DNA from: an uncultured Clostridia bacterium
GTDB taxonomy: Bacteria; Bacillota; Clostridia; Lachnospirales; CAMVHY01
Length of the DNA: 8,525 nucleotides
Direction of reading: 5' to 3'
NCBI GenBank assembly: GCA_947167415.1
Contig: CAMVHY010000045.1
Span: 1-8,525 of the forward strand
The position numbers and the translations under genes were made by a program. Within the stretch, counting starts at the first letter, position 1, and every line of letters starts with the position of its first letter. Below are positions 1 through 6,838 of this stretch, in pieces. The notes beneath the pieces are model-generated. The model saw only the letters and a program-made list of their open reading frames with translations, was not told the DNA's origin and did not search any database.

Positions 1-390
1 TTACAGCCAAACCGCGATCATTAACGGCTAAGTGTATTTTCGAATTGAGCTCCCTTTTGTCTTTGCTATAGCCTGATTTTCACCGCGAGCCCCAGCTGTA
101 TTTTTACATAACTCGAGTCTATCATTAGCCATTCAAAGTTTTTATTACTTTTCAGTATCTCAAATAATTTTTTCCACATACCTTTTCGTTGCTATCAAAT
201 AAATCTTTGGTGAACCGTATTACACTTGCCATAATCCGGCGGCAAATCACTCCACGAAAATCCTGTTTTAAGTATCAAAATAACTGCACTGATAAACTTT
301 CGATTGCCTTTGGCTGTACCTCAATGTTGCCCGGGCCAATCCGTCAGGTGCGATTTTATTAGCTTAAATCTACGATACGTTTTTTTCCAT
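1..390 (-). pseudogene. Decayed IS5-family transposase, copy A (5' part)
   Basis: Read on the minus strand from the ATG at 388-390, the main frame gives LIKSHLTDWPGQH, a TGA stop, then GTAKGNRKFISAVILILKTG, SWSDLPPDYGKCNTVHQRFI, two adjacent stops (TGA TAG where copy B has AGA and a partial codon, probably once Arg-Trp), then MWKKLFEILKSN, FEWLMIDSSYVKIQ. After that the frame is lost: AGARGENQAIAKTKGSSIRK continues in a second frame and KIHLAVNDRGLAV in a third. The DxxYVK segment carries the first catalytic Asp of the DDE transposase. At least three nonsense codons and two frameshifts or small deletions make this clearly dead rather than a programmed-frameshift gene. The C-terminal half, with the remaining catalytic residues, would lie left of base 1. 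Confidence 0.85.
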
Positions 391-463
391 TTTTATTTTT
401 CTCCATTATACTTTATTTTATAGTTTATTCCTCTTTTTTATCTTTCTTTGTGTAGACACTATC
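1..463 (-). mobile_element. IS5-type (IS427-like) insertion sequence remnant, copy A, cut by the window edge
   Basis: This is the 5' part of a leftward insertion sequence. Its outer end, read on the minus strand, is GATAGTGTCTACACAAAG (446-463), and the same end is found again at 725-742. Behind it come a GGAG ribosome binding site (401-404) and a transposase reading frame that runs off the left edge. The encoded fragments match the IS5-family pattern: a LLKTG/DLPPDYGK-type N-terminal region, then WLMIDSSYVK with the first Asp of the DDE triad, then GARGENQ and KIHLAVND in shifted frames. The element is preceded by TA, as is copy B, suggesting a TA target. The right-hand neighbour is the interior of copy B, so copy A seems to have jumped into copy B. 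The other end of copy A is outside the window. Confidence 0.8.
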
Positions 464-465
464 TA
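446..465 (-). repeat. IS outer end of copy A plus TA target dinucleotide
   Basis: Minus-strand GATAGTGTCTACACAAAG is identical to the end of copy B at 725-742 and marks the outer boundary of the element. Identity between the two copies stops at the preceding TA (464-465). Beyond that, copy A is flanked by transposase coding sequence of copy B and copy B by unrelated AT-rich DNA. Only this end is visible, so the terminal inverted repeat partner could not be compared. Confidence 0.65.
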
Positions 466-663
466 ATAAATCTATAATGCACTGTTCCCTACTTGCCATA
501 ATCTGGCGGGAGATTTCTCCACGGAGGCCCTGTTTTAAGTATCCAAATAACTGCATTGATAAACTTTCGATTATCTTTGGCTATGCCATGTTGCCTAGCT
601 TAACCTGTCAGGTGCGGTTTTATCAGCTTCCAATTCGCATCTCTATGCTACGTTTTTTTTCAT
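466..663 (-). pseudogene. Decayed IS5-family transposase, copy B (N-terminal fragment)
   Basis: From the ATG at 661-663 (minus strand) the start region is frameshifted. A long single frame then gives NWKLIKPHLTG, a TAA stop probably derived from a Gln codon, ARQHGIAKDNRKFINA, VIWILKTGPPWRNLPPDYGK, a TAG stop probably derived from Trp, GTVHYRFIR, and the junction with copy A. This is the typical N-terminal region of IS5/IS427 transposases (LTDxxW...NRKFINAVLWILKTGxPWRDLPxxYGxWxTVHxRFxRW). All catalytic residues are missing from the fragment. An open frame on the opposite strand here (477-734) is only a shadow of this relic. Confidence 0.85.
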
Positions 664-742
664 GTTTATTTTGCTCCTTTTTTCTTTTTCTCCATTTTAT
701 AGTTTATTTCCCTTTTTTATCTTTCTTTGTGTAGACACTATC
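466..742 (-). mobile_element. IS5-type insertion sequence remnant, copy B, interrupted by copy A
   Basis: This second copy of the same element aligns with copy A over its whole length, from the outer end (725-742) through the GGAG ribosome binding site (674-677) and the transposase start to the codons for RFIR. At that point, base 466, the outer end of copy A begins. The remaining two-thirds of copy B should therefore lie beyond the far end of copy A, left of this window, if this is a simple nested insertion. The two copies differ at many sites and by small indels, so they are not recent duplicates. Confidence 0.75.
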
Positions 743-744
743 TA
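725..744 (-). repeat. IS outer end of copy B plus TA target dinucleotide
   Basis: This is the same 18-base end as in copy A (minus-strand GATAGTGTCTACACAAAG), again directly preceded by TA (743-744). To its right the DNA becomes ordinary AT-rich intergenic sequence leading to the terminator of the NlpC/P60 gene, so this is the boundary between mobile and resident DNA. Confidence 0.65.
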
Positions 745-788
745 GCATATAAAATTTTATTTGACAAGTATAAAAAATAATTAATGAG

Positions 789-816
789 AAAAAAAAACGA
801 TCTTACGATCGCTTTT
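789..816 (-). terminator. Rho-independent terminator of the NlpC/P60 gene
   Basis: On the minus strand CGATC (807-811), loop GTAA (803-806) and GATCG (798-802) form a 5-bp hairpin. It is flanked by AAAA before the stem and a run of about nine T after it, which can lengthen the stem by A-T pairs. It lies about 55 bases past the stop codon of the leftward NlpC/P60 gene and just before the IS remnant. Confidence 0.75.
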
Positions 817-869
817 CTATTCACAACTTTTTTTATTCACCAAACATATTTTTTACACTCCAATAAAAA

Positions 870-1988
870 TTACACACCGATGACACGTCTCGCGGTTATA
901 TAATTTTTCGCGTAATAATTTTCGTTCAAGCTACTTATTTTTACACCGACATTACGTGTACTTGCCGAATGAATAAAATTATTGTTTCCGATATACATTC
1001 CCACGTGTTGAACATCTGTGCCACCGCCATTCGAAAAGAAAACTATATCGCCTTTCTTTAAATCTGATTTATTTTCGACTTTATTACCATTTTTTAATTG
1101 GGTTTTTGAGCTCGAATTCAAGTTAATTCCAAAATTTTTCATGACACAGTAAACAAAACCTGAACAATCAACGCCTTTATTTAAATCTCTGCCACCATAT
1201 CTATATCTTGTTCCGATAAATTTTTTTGCAAATTCAACTATGTTGTCCGCCTTGTTATTTTGAATTTCTTTTTTAACTTCAGGTTTTTGGTCTGAAATTT
1301 TTACATAATCCGATTTTACATAACCAAAATTATTTTCAAATGCGACATTAACCCAGTCACCATTAATATTTTCATCGACAACATCTAAAACGGAATTGCA
1401 CGCCAATGAACAAACAGAATTTGTTTCTGTTGATTTTCCTTCACGTAAATTTAAACCGTTATCCGATGTAACAAGTGCAAATTTATGTTTTGGTAAATCA
1501 ATTTTTGGCAAAACATTTTCAAAGTCACAGATAACAAATTTTTTCGCGATATAAGCTTTATTTTTATTAAAACTTATTACATACCAATCGCCTGCCACGG
1601 CATTAATATTTATTTTATCGCCAACATTTGTTTTAGAAATAATTTGCGCATCTTCATAGGGCAACGCTCTAATATTAACATTTTCAGCATTTACTAACCC
1701 CCCCGAACTTATTAAATCAACAAAATTTTTTTTAACATAAGCTTCTTTTTTATTTTTATCTTGTTCTAACAAAATCTTATAAAAATCATTTTTTGCTTCC
1801 AAAATCTCAACTGCTTGTCCACTTGGCAACGTTTTTAAAATATCTGAGTTATTATCCGCGTTAAGAAATATTTCTGTGTCTTGGAAATTAATTTTGCCAA
1901 CCGTTTCCGCAAAAATATTTTTGTTAAATAAGAATCCAAATAAAAATAGAGATGTTAACAGAAAAAATCTTTTGTAAACCTTAAGCAA
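870..1988 (-). CDS. Secreted cell-wall endopeptidase with three SH3b domains and a C-terminal NlpC/P60 domain
   Basis: This 372-aa protein has an N-terminal signal peptide: a Lys/Arg-containing start, a hydrophobic core at residues 8-21 and a likely cleavage after NIFA (27). Three bacterial SH3-like repeats follow, at about 29-92, 97-152 and 170-232. The second and third show the typical VNIRALP and LNLREGKS turns and the GDWYVIS / GDWVNVAF strands. A short charged linker leads to an NlpC/P60 domain (about 248-372) with catalytic Cys275 in GVDCSGFVY, His328 in QHVGMYIG and His340 in FIHSAS. Family knowledge says such enzymes cut gamma-D-Glu-diamino acid bonds in peptidoglycan stem peptides outside the membrane, with SH3b domains binding the wall. 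The start is TTG at 1986-1988, since no ATG precedes the signal peptide and a GGGGG ribosome binding site sits 8 bases upstream. The gene is monocistronic, with its own promoter and terminator. Its exact role (growth, separation or spore biology) cannot be told. Confidence 0.92.
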   Translation of the reverse strand: MLKVYKRFFLLTSLFLFGFLFNKNIFAETVGKINFQDTEIFLNADNNSDILKTLPSGQAVEILEAKNDFYKILLEQDKNKKEAYVKKNFVDLISSGGLVNAENVNIRALPYEDAQIISKTNVGDKININAVAGDWYVISFNKNKAYIAKKFVICDFENVLPKIDLPKHKFALVTSDNGLNLREGKSTETNSVCSLACNSVLDVVDENINGDWVNVAFENNFGYVKSDYVKISDQKPEVKKEIQNNKADNIVEFAKKFIGTRYRYGGRDLNKGVDCSGFVYCVMKNFGINLNSSSKTQLKNGNKVENKSDLKKGDIVFFSNGGGTDVQHVGMYIGNNNFIHSASTRNVGVKISSLNENYYAKNYITARRVIGV

Positions 1989-1996
1989 TTAATAAA

Positions 1997-2001
1997 CCCC
2001 C
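1997..2001 (-). promoter_or_regulatory. Ribosome binding site fixing the TTG start of the NlpC/P60 gene
   Basis: Minus-strand GGGGG is centred a normal distance (8 bases) upstream of the TTG at 1986-1988. It is a less usual variant of GGAGG. The signal-peptide-like sequence right after the TTG supports the choice; no ATG exists near the N-terminus. Confidence 0.6.
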
Positions 2002-2032
2002 AAAAAATATTTAAGTTTGTTAAACAATTTAT

Positions 2033-2049
2033 TGCGTAAATGTTACGCA
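2033..2049. promoter_or_regulatory. Perfect 17-base palindrome at the predicted start point of the NlpC/P60 gene (candidate operator)
   Basis: TGCGTAA (2033-2039), ATG, TTACGCA (2043-2049) is a perfect inverted repeat with 7-base arms, and contains most of the G+C in its surroundings. It sits directly downstream of the predicted -10 box, overlapping the expected start of transcription, where a dimeric repressor would act. No T-run follows on either side, so it does not look like a terminator. The regulator is unknown. Confidence 0.4.
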
Positions 2050-2054
2050 TTTAA

Positions 2055-2083
2055 ATAATAATTGTTATGAAAAAAAAATTCAA
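2055..2083 (-). promoter_or_regulatory. Sigma-A-type promoter of the NlpC/P60 gene
   Basis: On the minus strand a TTGAAT -35 box (2078-2083), a 17-base spacer and a TATTAT -10 box (2055-2060) precede the TTG start. Transcription would begin near 2048, giving a leader of about 60 bases. The AT-rich context makes chance matches common, so this rests on the correct spacing and the -10 quality. Confidence 0.5.
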
Positions 2084-2289
2084 ACGCAAATCAAAAAAAA
2101 ATTTATTCCAAAAAAGAAAAATTTTGCCTGTCGAGATAACAAACAAAATTTTTTTTACGTGCAAATAATTTTTTAAAGATAAGTCCAAACTTAAAAATCA
2201 AATTTTTTTTTAGCCTGAAAATATTTTTTATTTCCCATTTAAATTTTAAAAGAGAGCAGAAAGAAATAAAAAAACACCAAAGAAATTAT

Positions 2290-2318
2290 TTGACACAAAA
2301 AATTACAGGTGATAACAT
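2290..2318 (+). promoter_or_regulatory. Extended -10 sigma-A promoter of grpE-dnaK
   Basis: A consensus -35 TTGACA (2290-2295), a 17-base spacer and TAACAT (2313-2318) preceded by TG one base upstream (extended -10) lie about 80 bases before the grpE start. A sigma-32-like heat-shock promoter, a CIRCE inverted repeat (TTAGCACTC-N9-GAGTGCTAA) and a CtsR-type GGTCAAA repeat were looked for between here and the start codon and not found. Confidence 0.7.
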
Positions 2319-2397
2319 AAAGGCGATTGGCGGTGTAATTTTTATTTATACGCTAATTAAACATTTTTATCTTTAAAAATAAGGAGGCGTAAACAAT

Positions 2398-3006
2398 ATG
2401 GCGGATGATTTTGAAGAAAAATCCGAGCAACAAAAAATACCAAAAGAAAAACCATCAATAATAGAAAAACTTACTAAAAGCAAACATGGGAAAAAACACA
2501 CTCAAGACACAAGTCAGAATCCTGAAAAAATAAATTCTGAGTTATTAAAGAAAGAAGAAGAAATAAAAATGCTAATGGCGAAGATCAGCGAAATTGAAAA
2601 TCGTGAAAAAAGAACTATGGCTGACTTTATAAATTTCCGGCAACGAATGCAAAACGAAAAAACAAACGCATATGATAACGGAATGATGGATGCAATAACA
2701 AAATTATTGGCGATTTTAGATAATTTAGATCGTGCGTTGCAATCTGTTCCTGATGAAGAAAAAGAAAATAATTATTATAAAGGCACAGAGATGATAGCAA
2801 AACAATTTTTGATGTTGCTTTCGGATCTAGGAGTTGAAGAGATAAAAGTTAAGCCGGGTGATGGCTTTAATCATGAGTTTCATGACGCTATGGCACATGT
2901 TGAAGATGAAAATTTTGGTGAAAATCAAATCGTTGATGTATTTGAGAAAGGGTATAAATTTAAAAACAAAGTCATAAGATATGCCAAAGTTCGTGTAGCA
3001 AATTAA
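2398..3006 (+). CDS. grpE: GrpE, nucleotide exchange factor of DnaK
   Basis: This cytoplasmic 202-aa protein works as a homodimer to release ADP from DnaK, resetting the chaperone cycle. The N-terminal 45 residues are charged and probably disordered (many Lys and Glu). Residues about 46-90 form the long dimer helix, ending in the family motif ADFINFRQRMQNEK. LLAILDNLDRAL (103-114) belongs to the four-helix bundle. The C-terminal beta wing holds the family signature in FNHEFHDAMAHVED (157-170) and NQIVDVFEKGYKFKNKVIRYAKVRV. The usual FDPxxHEA is here FNHEFHDA, keeping the key His. Length is normal. The ATG at 2398 has AAGGAGG at 2381-2387, 10 bases away. dnaK follows after 41 bases without a visible promoter, so the two are co-transcribed. 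Confidence 0.97.
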   Translation: MADDFEEKSEQQKIPKEKPSIIEKLTKSKHGKKHTQDTSQNPEKINSELLKKEEEIKMLMAKISEIENREKRTMADFINFRQRMQNEKTNAYDNGMMDAITKLLAILDNLDRALQSVPDEEKENNYYKGTEMIAKQFLMLLSDLGVEEIKVKPGDGFNHEFHDAMAHVEDENFGENQIVDVFEKGYKFKNKVIRYAKVRVAN

Positions 3007-3033
3007 ATTTATTTAGTAAAAATTAATTTTTTT

Positions 3034-3038
3034 GGAGG
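3034..3038 (+). promoter_or_regulatory. Ribosome binding site of dnaK
   Basis: GGAGG lies 9 bases before the ATG at 3048 in an otherwise A/T-only spacer. No promoter or hairpin is seen between grpE and dnaK, consistent with one transcript and a strong separate translation start. Confidence 0.8.
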
Positions 3039-3047
3039 AATTTTTTT

Positions 3048-4940
3048 ATGAGCAAAATAATTGGTATAGATTTAGGAACGACAAATTCTTGCGTTGCAGT
3101 AATGGAAGGAGGAAAACCAACTGTTATTGCAAATTCTGAAGGAATGCGAACAACTCCGTCAGTTGTCGGATTTTCAAAGACAGGCGAAAGAATGATTGGT
3201 GAGCCTGCAAAACGTCAAGCAGTTACAAATGCTGATAGAACAATAAGTTCGATTAAAAGACATATGGGAACGGATTATAAAGTAAATATTGGGGACAAAA
3301 AATATTCGCCGCAAGAAATTTCTGCGATGATTTTACAAAAATTAAAATCTGATGCAGAAGGTTATTTAGGAGAAAAAGTTACGGAAGCAGTAATTACTGT
3401 GCCGGCTTATTTTACAGACAGTCAACGTCAAGCAACGAAAGACGCCGGAAAGATTGCCGGGCTAGAAGTAAAAAGAATTATTAACGAACCAACAGCTGCA
3501 GCTCTTTCATACGGACTTGAAAATGAAAAAGCACAAAAAATAATGGTTTATGATTTAGGCGGCGGAACATTTGACGTTTCTGTAATAGAAATTGGTGATG
3601 GAGTAATCGAAGTTTTAGCGACGAGCGGAAATAATCATTTGGGTGGCGATGATTTTGATAAACGTGTGGCAGATTATTTGATTTCGGAATTTAAAAAATC
3701 TGAAGGCGTTGATTTAAGTAATGATAAAATGGCGATGCAAAGAATAAAAGAAGCTGCCGAAAAAGCAAAAAAAGAATTATCTTCGAGCACAACTTCGAAT
3801 ATAAATTTGCCATTTATTACAGCGACAGCAGAAGGACCAAAACATTTGGATATAACTTTGACGCGTGCAAAATTTGATGAGTTAACGGCAGATTTAGTTC
3901 AAGCGACAATGGATCCTGTTAATACCGCTTTAAAAGATGCGAATTTATCAGCAAATCAGCTTAATAAAATTTTATTAGTTGGTGGCTCAACAAGAATTCC
4001 TGCGGTTCAAGAAGCAGTAAAAAAAATAACAGGAAAAGAGCCATTTAAAGGAATTAATCCGGATGAATGTGTTGCACTTGGCGCTGCTCTTCAAGGTGGA
4101 AAATTAGCGGGTGATGCTGGAGCAGGAAGTATTTTATTATTAGACGTTACGCCTTTATCACTTGGAATCGAAACAGCTGGAGGAATTGCAACAAAATTGA
4201 TTGAACGGAATACGACGATTCCGACAAATAAAAAGCAAATATTTTCGACAGCAACAGATGGACAAACTGCTGTAGACGTTCATATTGTTCAAGGCGAAAG
4301 ACCTTTAGCAAGGGATAATAAAACGCTTGGTCAATTTAGACTTGATGGAATTGCTCCGGCTCCACGCGGAATTCCACAAATTGAAGTTGCTTTTGATATC
4401 GATGCGAATGGGATTGTCCATGTTTCGGCAAAAGATTTAGGCACAGGGAAAGAGCAAAGCGTTACAATTACGGCAAGCAGCAATTTAAGCGACGCTGAAA
4501 TCGATAAAGCGGTTAAGGAAGCGGAAAAATATGCTGAACAAGATAAAAAACGCAAAGAAATAATTGATATTAAAAATGATGCGGATTCTATGATTTTCCA
4601 GACGGAAAAAATGTTAAAAGAAGAAGTTGGGCAAAAAATTGATGCTGGAGACAAACAAAAAATCGAAGATGAGCTCGGCAAGTTAAAATCTTTAAATGAA
4701 GGCATGAAATTAGAAACAATGTCGGATGCAGATGGCGAAAATTTAAAGAAAGCGACTGAGGATTTGAGAAATGTATTTTATGAAGTGTCGGCAAAGCTTT
4801 ATCAAAACGCAAATCCTGGTGCAGGACCACAAAATGTTGATGAGTTTAGACAGAAATTCAGCGAAAATAATAATAATCAAGACGGCAATAATAATTCCGG
4901 AAATAACGGAACGGTTAATGGAAATGCAACGGAAGTTTAA
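3048..4940 (+). CDS. dnaK: DnaK, Hsp70 chaperone
   Basis: This 630-aa ATP-driven chaperone binds exposed hydrophobic stretches of unfolded proteins in the cytoplasm, with GrpE as exchange factor and DnaJ as co-chaperone. The ATPase domain (about 1-360) shows [11 protein letters not shown] (6-16), [11 protein letters not shown] (147-156), [13 protein letters not shown] (168-179), LGGDDFD (198-204) and [13 protein letters not shown] (309-321). The hydrophobic interdomain linker is LLLDVT (363-368). The substrate domain covers about 369-480 and the helical lid 481-600. The large insertion that proteobacterial proteins carry in the N-terminal quarter is absent, which points to a Gram-positive lineage. 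The last 25 residues are unusual: an Asn/Gly-rich stretch ending NGNATEV instead of the usual acidic tail. dnaJ does not follow; a terminator starts 12 bases after the stop. Confidence 0.98.
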   Translation: MSKIIGIDLGTTNSCVAVMEGGKPTVIANSEGMRTTPSVVGFSKTGERMIGEPAKRQAVTNADRTISSIKRHMGTDYKVNIGDKKYSPQEISAMILQKLKSDAEGYLGEKVTEAVITVPAYFTDSQRQATKDAGKIAGLEVKRIINEPTAAALSYGLENEKAQKIMVYDLGGGTFDVSVIEIGDGVIEVLATSGNNHLGGDDFDKRVADYLISEFKKSEGVDLSNDKMAMQRIKEAAEKAKKELSSSTTSNINLPFITATAEGPKHLDITLTRAKFDELTADLVQATMDPVNTALKDANLSANQLNKILLVGGSTRIPAVQEAVKKITGKEPFKGINPDECVALGAALQGGKLAGDAGAGSILLLDVTPLSLGIETAGGIATKLIERNTTIPTNKKQIFSTATDGQTAVDVHIVQGERPLARDNKTLGQFRLDGIAPAPRGIPQIEVAFDIDANGIVHVSAKDLGTGKEQSVTITASSNLSDAEIDKAVKEAEKYAEQDKKRKEIIDIKNDADSMIFQTEKMLKEEVGQKIDAGDKQKIEDELGKLKSLNEGMKLETMSDADGENLKKATEDLRNVFYEVSAKLYQNANPGAGPQNVDEFRQKFSENNNNQDGNNNSGNNGTVNGNATEV

Positions 4941-4952
4941 TTTTAGGATACA

Positions 4953-4988
4953 AAACAAAAAGACCCGAGTGATTGGGTCTTTTTGTTT
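4953..4988. terminator. Bidirectional terminator shared by dnaK and the first paralogue
   Basis: A perfect 14-bp stem pairs 4953-4966 with 4975-4988 around the 8-base loop GAGTGATT. The core is GACCC/GGGTC, followed by TTTTTGTTT on the plus strand and, because the stem is symmetrical, by the same T-rich tail on the minus strand. It can therefore end dnaK transcripts (stop at 4940) and leftward transcripts of the gene that stops at 5024. A close relative stands at 6946-6981. Confidence 0.9.
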
Positions 4989-5023
4989 ATGACTTATTTT
5001 TACTTAATTTATTATTTATCTTA

Positions 5024-6826
5024 TTAAAAGATTTGACAACTTGATTTTGATTTTTGCATCTGTTCTGGTTTTGCTTCACCATCTAAATTATCTTTTATCT
5101 TACCTAAGATACTCACTTGGTTCACGTTATTCATTGTTGTTTTTATACTATTATTAGTTAATATCTCATTTTTATACTCTAGTTTTTCATTTATAAAATT
5201 AATTTGATTTGGATTTTTATCTTCTTCAGATATATCAAACGATATTTTTATCTCACTATCAGACAATATTTTGTCACATGCCTTTCCATCATTATCGTCA
5301 TTGTCATCATTAAACATAAACCCCTGATTAAATTCATCTGGAACATCTTTATTTGAATTATCCAACTCTCCTTGTGATTCAAAAAAGTGTTCTTCACGTC
5401 TATTAATAATTATTTCAGATACAGATTTTATAAAATTTTTATCCTGGTCGGATAACTTTTCCCATTCCTTTTCATTGTATTCACAAAAATAAATAATTGC
5501 CGATCTAAAATATCGACTAAGTTTTTCTTCGTCTATTTTAATTTGTCTGTTATTATCGCACAAGAAATTCACTAATTTTTCCGCATCATCCTCGTAATTA
5601 TTTCCATGCATTGGACACATGTCTTGACAGTTCGTTACTAACATTTCAGTATTAACAATTCCGTTTAGATGCCAGCTGGCATTCCACCAGACTTCTTTAA
5701 TAATATTTGGACTTAAATATGAGGTAATATTTAGAAATAATTCGTTACAATGAGAAAATTCCTCAATTGGAACACCTACGAGTTTATCCGGAAAAAACAT
5801 TTTCCAAAATCCTTGTTTGTCTGCTCTGTATCTGTCATCAAACGATTTAATTTTATTTAAATAAGGCAAGAAAGCGCTAAAGTCAACTTGTCTTTTATTT
5901 AAACTATTTTTATCAGGCTGTAAGGATTTATTTATATGAGTATTGCCAAAAAAAACAATGAAATCACTTTTATAACGTTTAAACCAATTTTCTAACTCTT
6001 CAGTAAGATATAAATATTGCACCATGAATTCGATACCACAATATTCATGTTTTTCCTTAGTTGAGCAAAAATAATACCGTTCTCTAAATATAAACGGTGC
6101 TACTTGCCAATTTCTTAAATCTCTTTGTGTCCGTATAGATGGATCTTTTCTCTGTAAAAAATCATCTGCCACACATGAATTTTTATAGAATGCCACTTTT
6201 AAAAAACACATCATCATCGCGACTAATATCCTATTTGATGTAAGCCTCATGTGCAATAATCTCACAAAATTTGGAAACATATGAGTCATGTGACCTGTAT
6301 CAAATCCTAAGAATCCTAACACTAAATTTTTACATTCATCACCAACAAGATAATTGTATATTAAATCATGACAATAACCAATTGAATCTACTTTTTTATC
6401 TGAATGCAAGTCAAATTTTAAATCAGATTTTTTAATGCTAACAACAGCTAACAAAAGTAGATGCCACAGATGCGATTTGAGCCCGATAATCCCACAGTAT
6501 TTACTAATCTGATAATGTAGCGGTTGTTTAGTCCTAGAGTAGTCATCCTCCTGTTTTTTAACACACTGTAATAAATCATCTTTCTTTTTTTCAACAAACT
6601 GTGATAAATAATTTTGTAAAGTACCTCCACTTTGATATGTGTATATTTTTCTATATTCATCATTCCCCTCAATTACCTCATCGATTATGCAAGACAATCT
6701 TTCCGCATTACCATTGCCATAAATATACCACAGCATACGGGCTGTTATCTTATTTTCACGGAATTGATTTTTAAGGGTATTAGTTGTACCCATATCGGAA
6801 ATTAAAATTTGTGATTTGTCTTCCAT
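5024..6826 (-). CDS. Unrecognised 600-aa protein, paralogue of the next gene to the right
   Basis: I do not recognise this protein and assign no function. No signal peptide, nucleotide-binding loop or known catalytic motif is visible, so it is probably cytoplasmic or exported by an unrecognised route. Its body (about 30-490) is rich in Phe, Tyr, Trp and Lys and looks mostly helical. It aligns throughout with the protein to the right: YGNGNAERLSCIID, the hydrophobic WHLLLLAVVSIKKSDLKFD (121-139), CFLKVAFYK (207-215), the best-conserved block MVQYLYLTEELENWFKRYK (268-286) followed by FIVFFG, then FLPYLNKI. The tail (about 490-600) is polar and probably disordered, with an Asp/Asn cluster (506-513) and a conserved TNNSIKT segment (557-563). 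The chosen start is the ATG at 6824-6826, with AGGAAG 12 bases upstream. The frame is open to 6922, but that stretch contains the promoter. TAA stop; own promoter; shared terminator with dnaK. Confidence 0.85.
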   Translation of the reverse strand: MEDKSQILISDMGTTNTLKNQFRENKITARMLWYIYGNGNAERLSCIIDEVIEGNDEYRKIYTYQSGGTLQNYLSQFVEKKKDDLLQCVKKQEDDYSRTKQPLHYQISKYCGIIGLKSHLWHLLLLAVVSIKKSDLKFDLHSDKKVDSIGYCHDLIYNYLVGDECKNLVLGFLGFDTGHMTHMFPNFVRLLHMRLTSNRILVAMMMCFLKVAFYKNSCVADDFLQRKDPSIRTQRDLRNWQVAPFIFRERYYFCSTKEKHEYCGIEFMVQYLYLTEELENWFKRYKSDFIVFFGNTHINKSLQPDKNSLNKRQVDFSAFLPYLNKIKSFDDRYRADKQGFWKMFFPDKLVGVPIEEFSHCNELFLNITSYLSPNIIKEVWWNASWHLNGIVNTEMLVTNCQDMCPMHGNNYEDDAEKLVNFLCDNNRQIKIDEEKLSRYFRSAIIYFCEYNEKEWEKLSDQDKNFIKSVSEIIINRREEHFFESQGELDNSNKDVPDEFNQGFMFNDDNDDNDGKACDKILSDSEIKISFDISEEDKNPNQINFINEKLEYKNEILTNNSIKTTMNNVNQVSILGKIKDNLDGEAKPEQMQKSKSSCQIF

Positions 6827-6838
6827 GCTTAAATCATT

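Larger units (their letters stand above)
196..744. repeat. Imperfect tandem direct repeat created by the two IS copies
   Basis: Bases 196-465 and 466-744 align collinearly as direct repeats of about 270-280 bases, including shared landmarks such as CTGTTTTAAGTAT, GATAAACTTTCGATT, GTCAGGTGCG, TTTATAGTTTATT and the terminal CTTTGTGTAGACACTATC followed by TA. Divergence is scattered, with small indels in the T-rich untranslated part. The repeat is explained by the nested insertions and needs no separate function. Confidence 0.85.
1989..2397. other. Divergent AT-rich intergenic region between the NlpC/P60 gene and grpE
   Basis: These 409 bases hold the leftward promoter, palindrome and ribosome binding site of the NlpC/P60 gene at the left end, and the rightward promoter and ribosome binding site of grpE at the right end. 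The middle (about 2085-2285) is made of A- and T-tracts. It includes one weak AT-only inverted repeat (2113-2126 against 2144-2156, 17-base loop). I see no gene, tRNA, riboswitch or CIRCE operator. This is where hrcA would lie in the usual Firmicutes order hrcA-grpE-dnaK-dnaJ, and no remnant of it is recognisable. Confidence 0.6.

Noticed and set aside
1..390. Programmed frameshift as an explanation for the split transposase frames
   Set aside because: Several in-frame stop codons and missing residues occur besides the frame changes, and copy B has different lesions; this is decay.
477..734. Open frame on the plus strand coding for 85 residues
   Set aside because: It lies antisense to the transposase remnant of copy B, has no ribosome binding site, and its Phe-rich end is just translated T-rich untranslated sequence of the IS.
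196..744. Direct repeats as a CRISPR-like or satellite array
   Set aside because: There are only two units of about 270-280 bases, each coding for a transposase N-terminus and sharing an IS end.
761..766. TTGACA as a rightward promoter beside the IS remnant
   Set aside because: No acceptable -10 box lies 15-19 bases downstream and no rightward gene follows.
2113..2156. Hairpin with AT-only arms in the divergent intergenic region, as a terminator or small RNA
   Set aside because: The stem is almost all A-T with a 17-base loop, and no gene ends nearby. A/T tracts give such repeats by chance.
2319..2397. Possible CIRCE or CtsR operator in the grpE leader
   Set aside because: Only a TTAGC-like fragment (opposite strand near 2350) is present; neither the 9-base arms of CIRCE nor a GGTCAAA repeat can be built.
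4331..4992. Several open frames on both strands overlapping the 3' end of dnaK
   Set aside because: They are in other frames of a clearly coding dnaK, have no ribosome binding sites and show composition of antisense or out-of-frame translation.
6448..6672. Short minus-strand frame inside the first paralogue, and short plus-strand frames at 7241-7429, 8201-8473 and 8301-8483 inside the second
   Set aside because: All overlap conserved coding sequence of the two paralogues in another frame and lack start signals.
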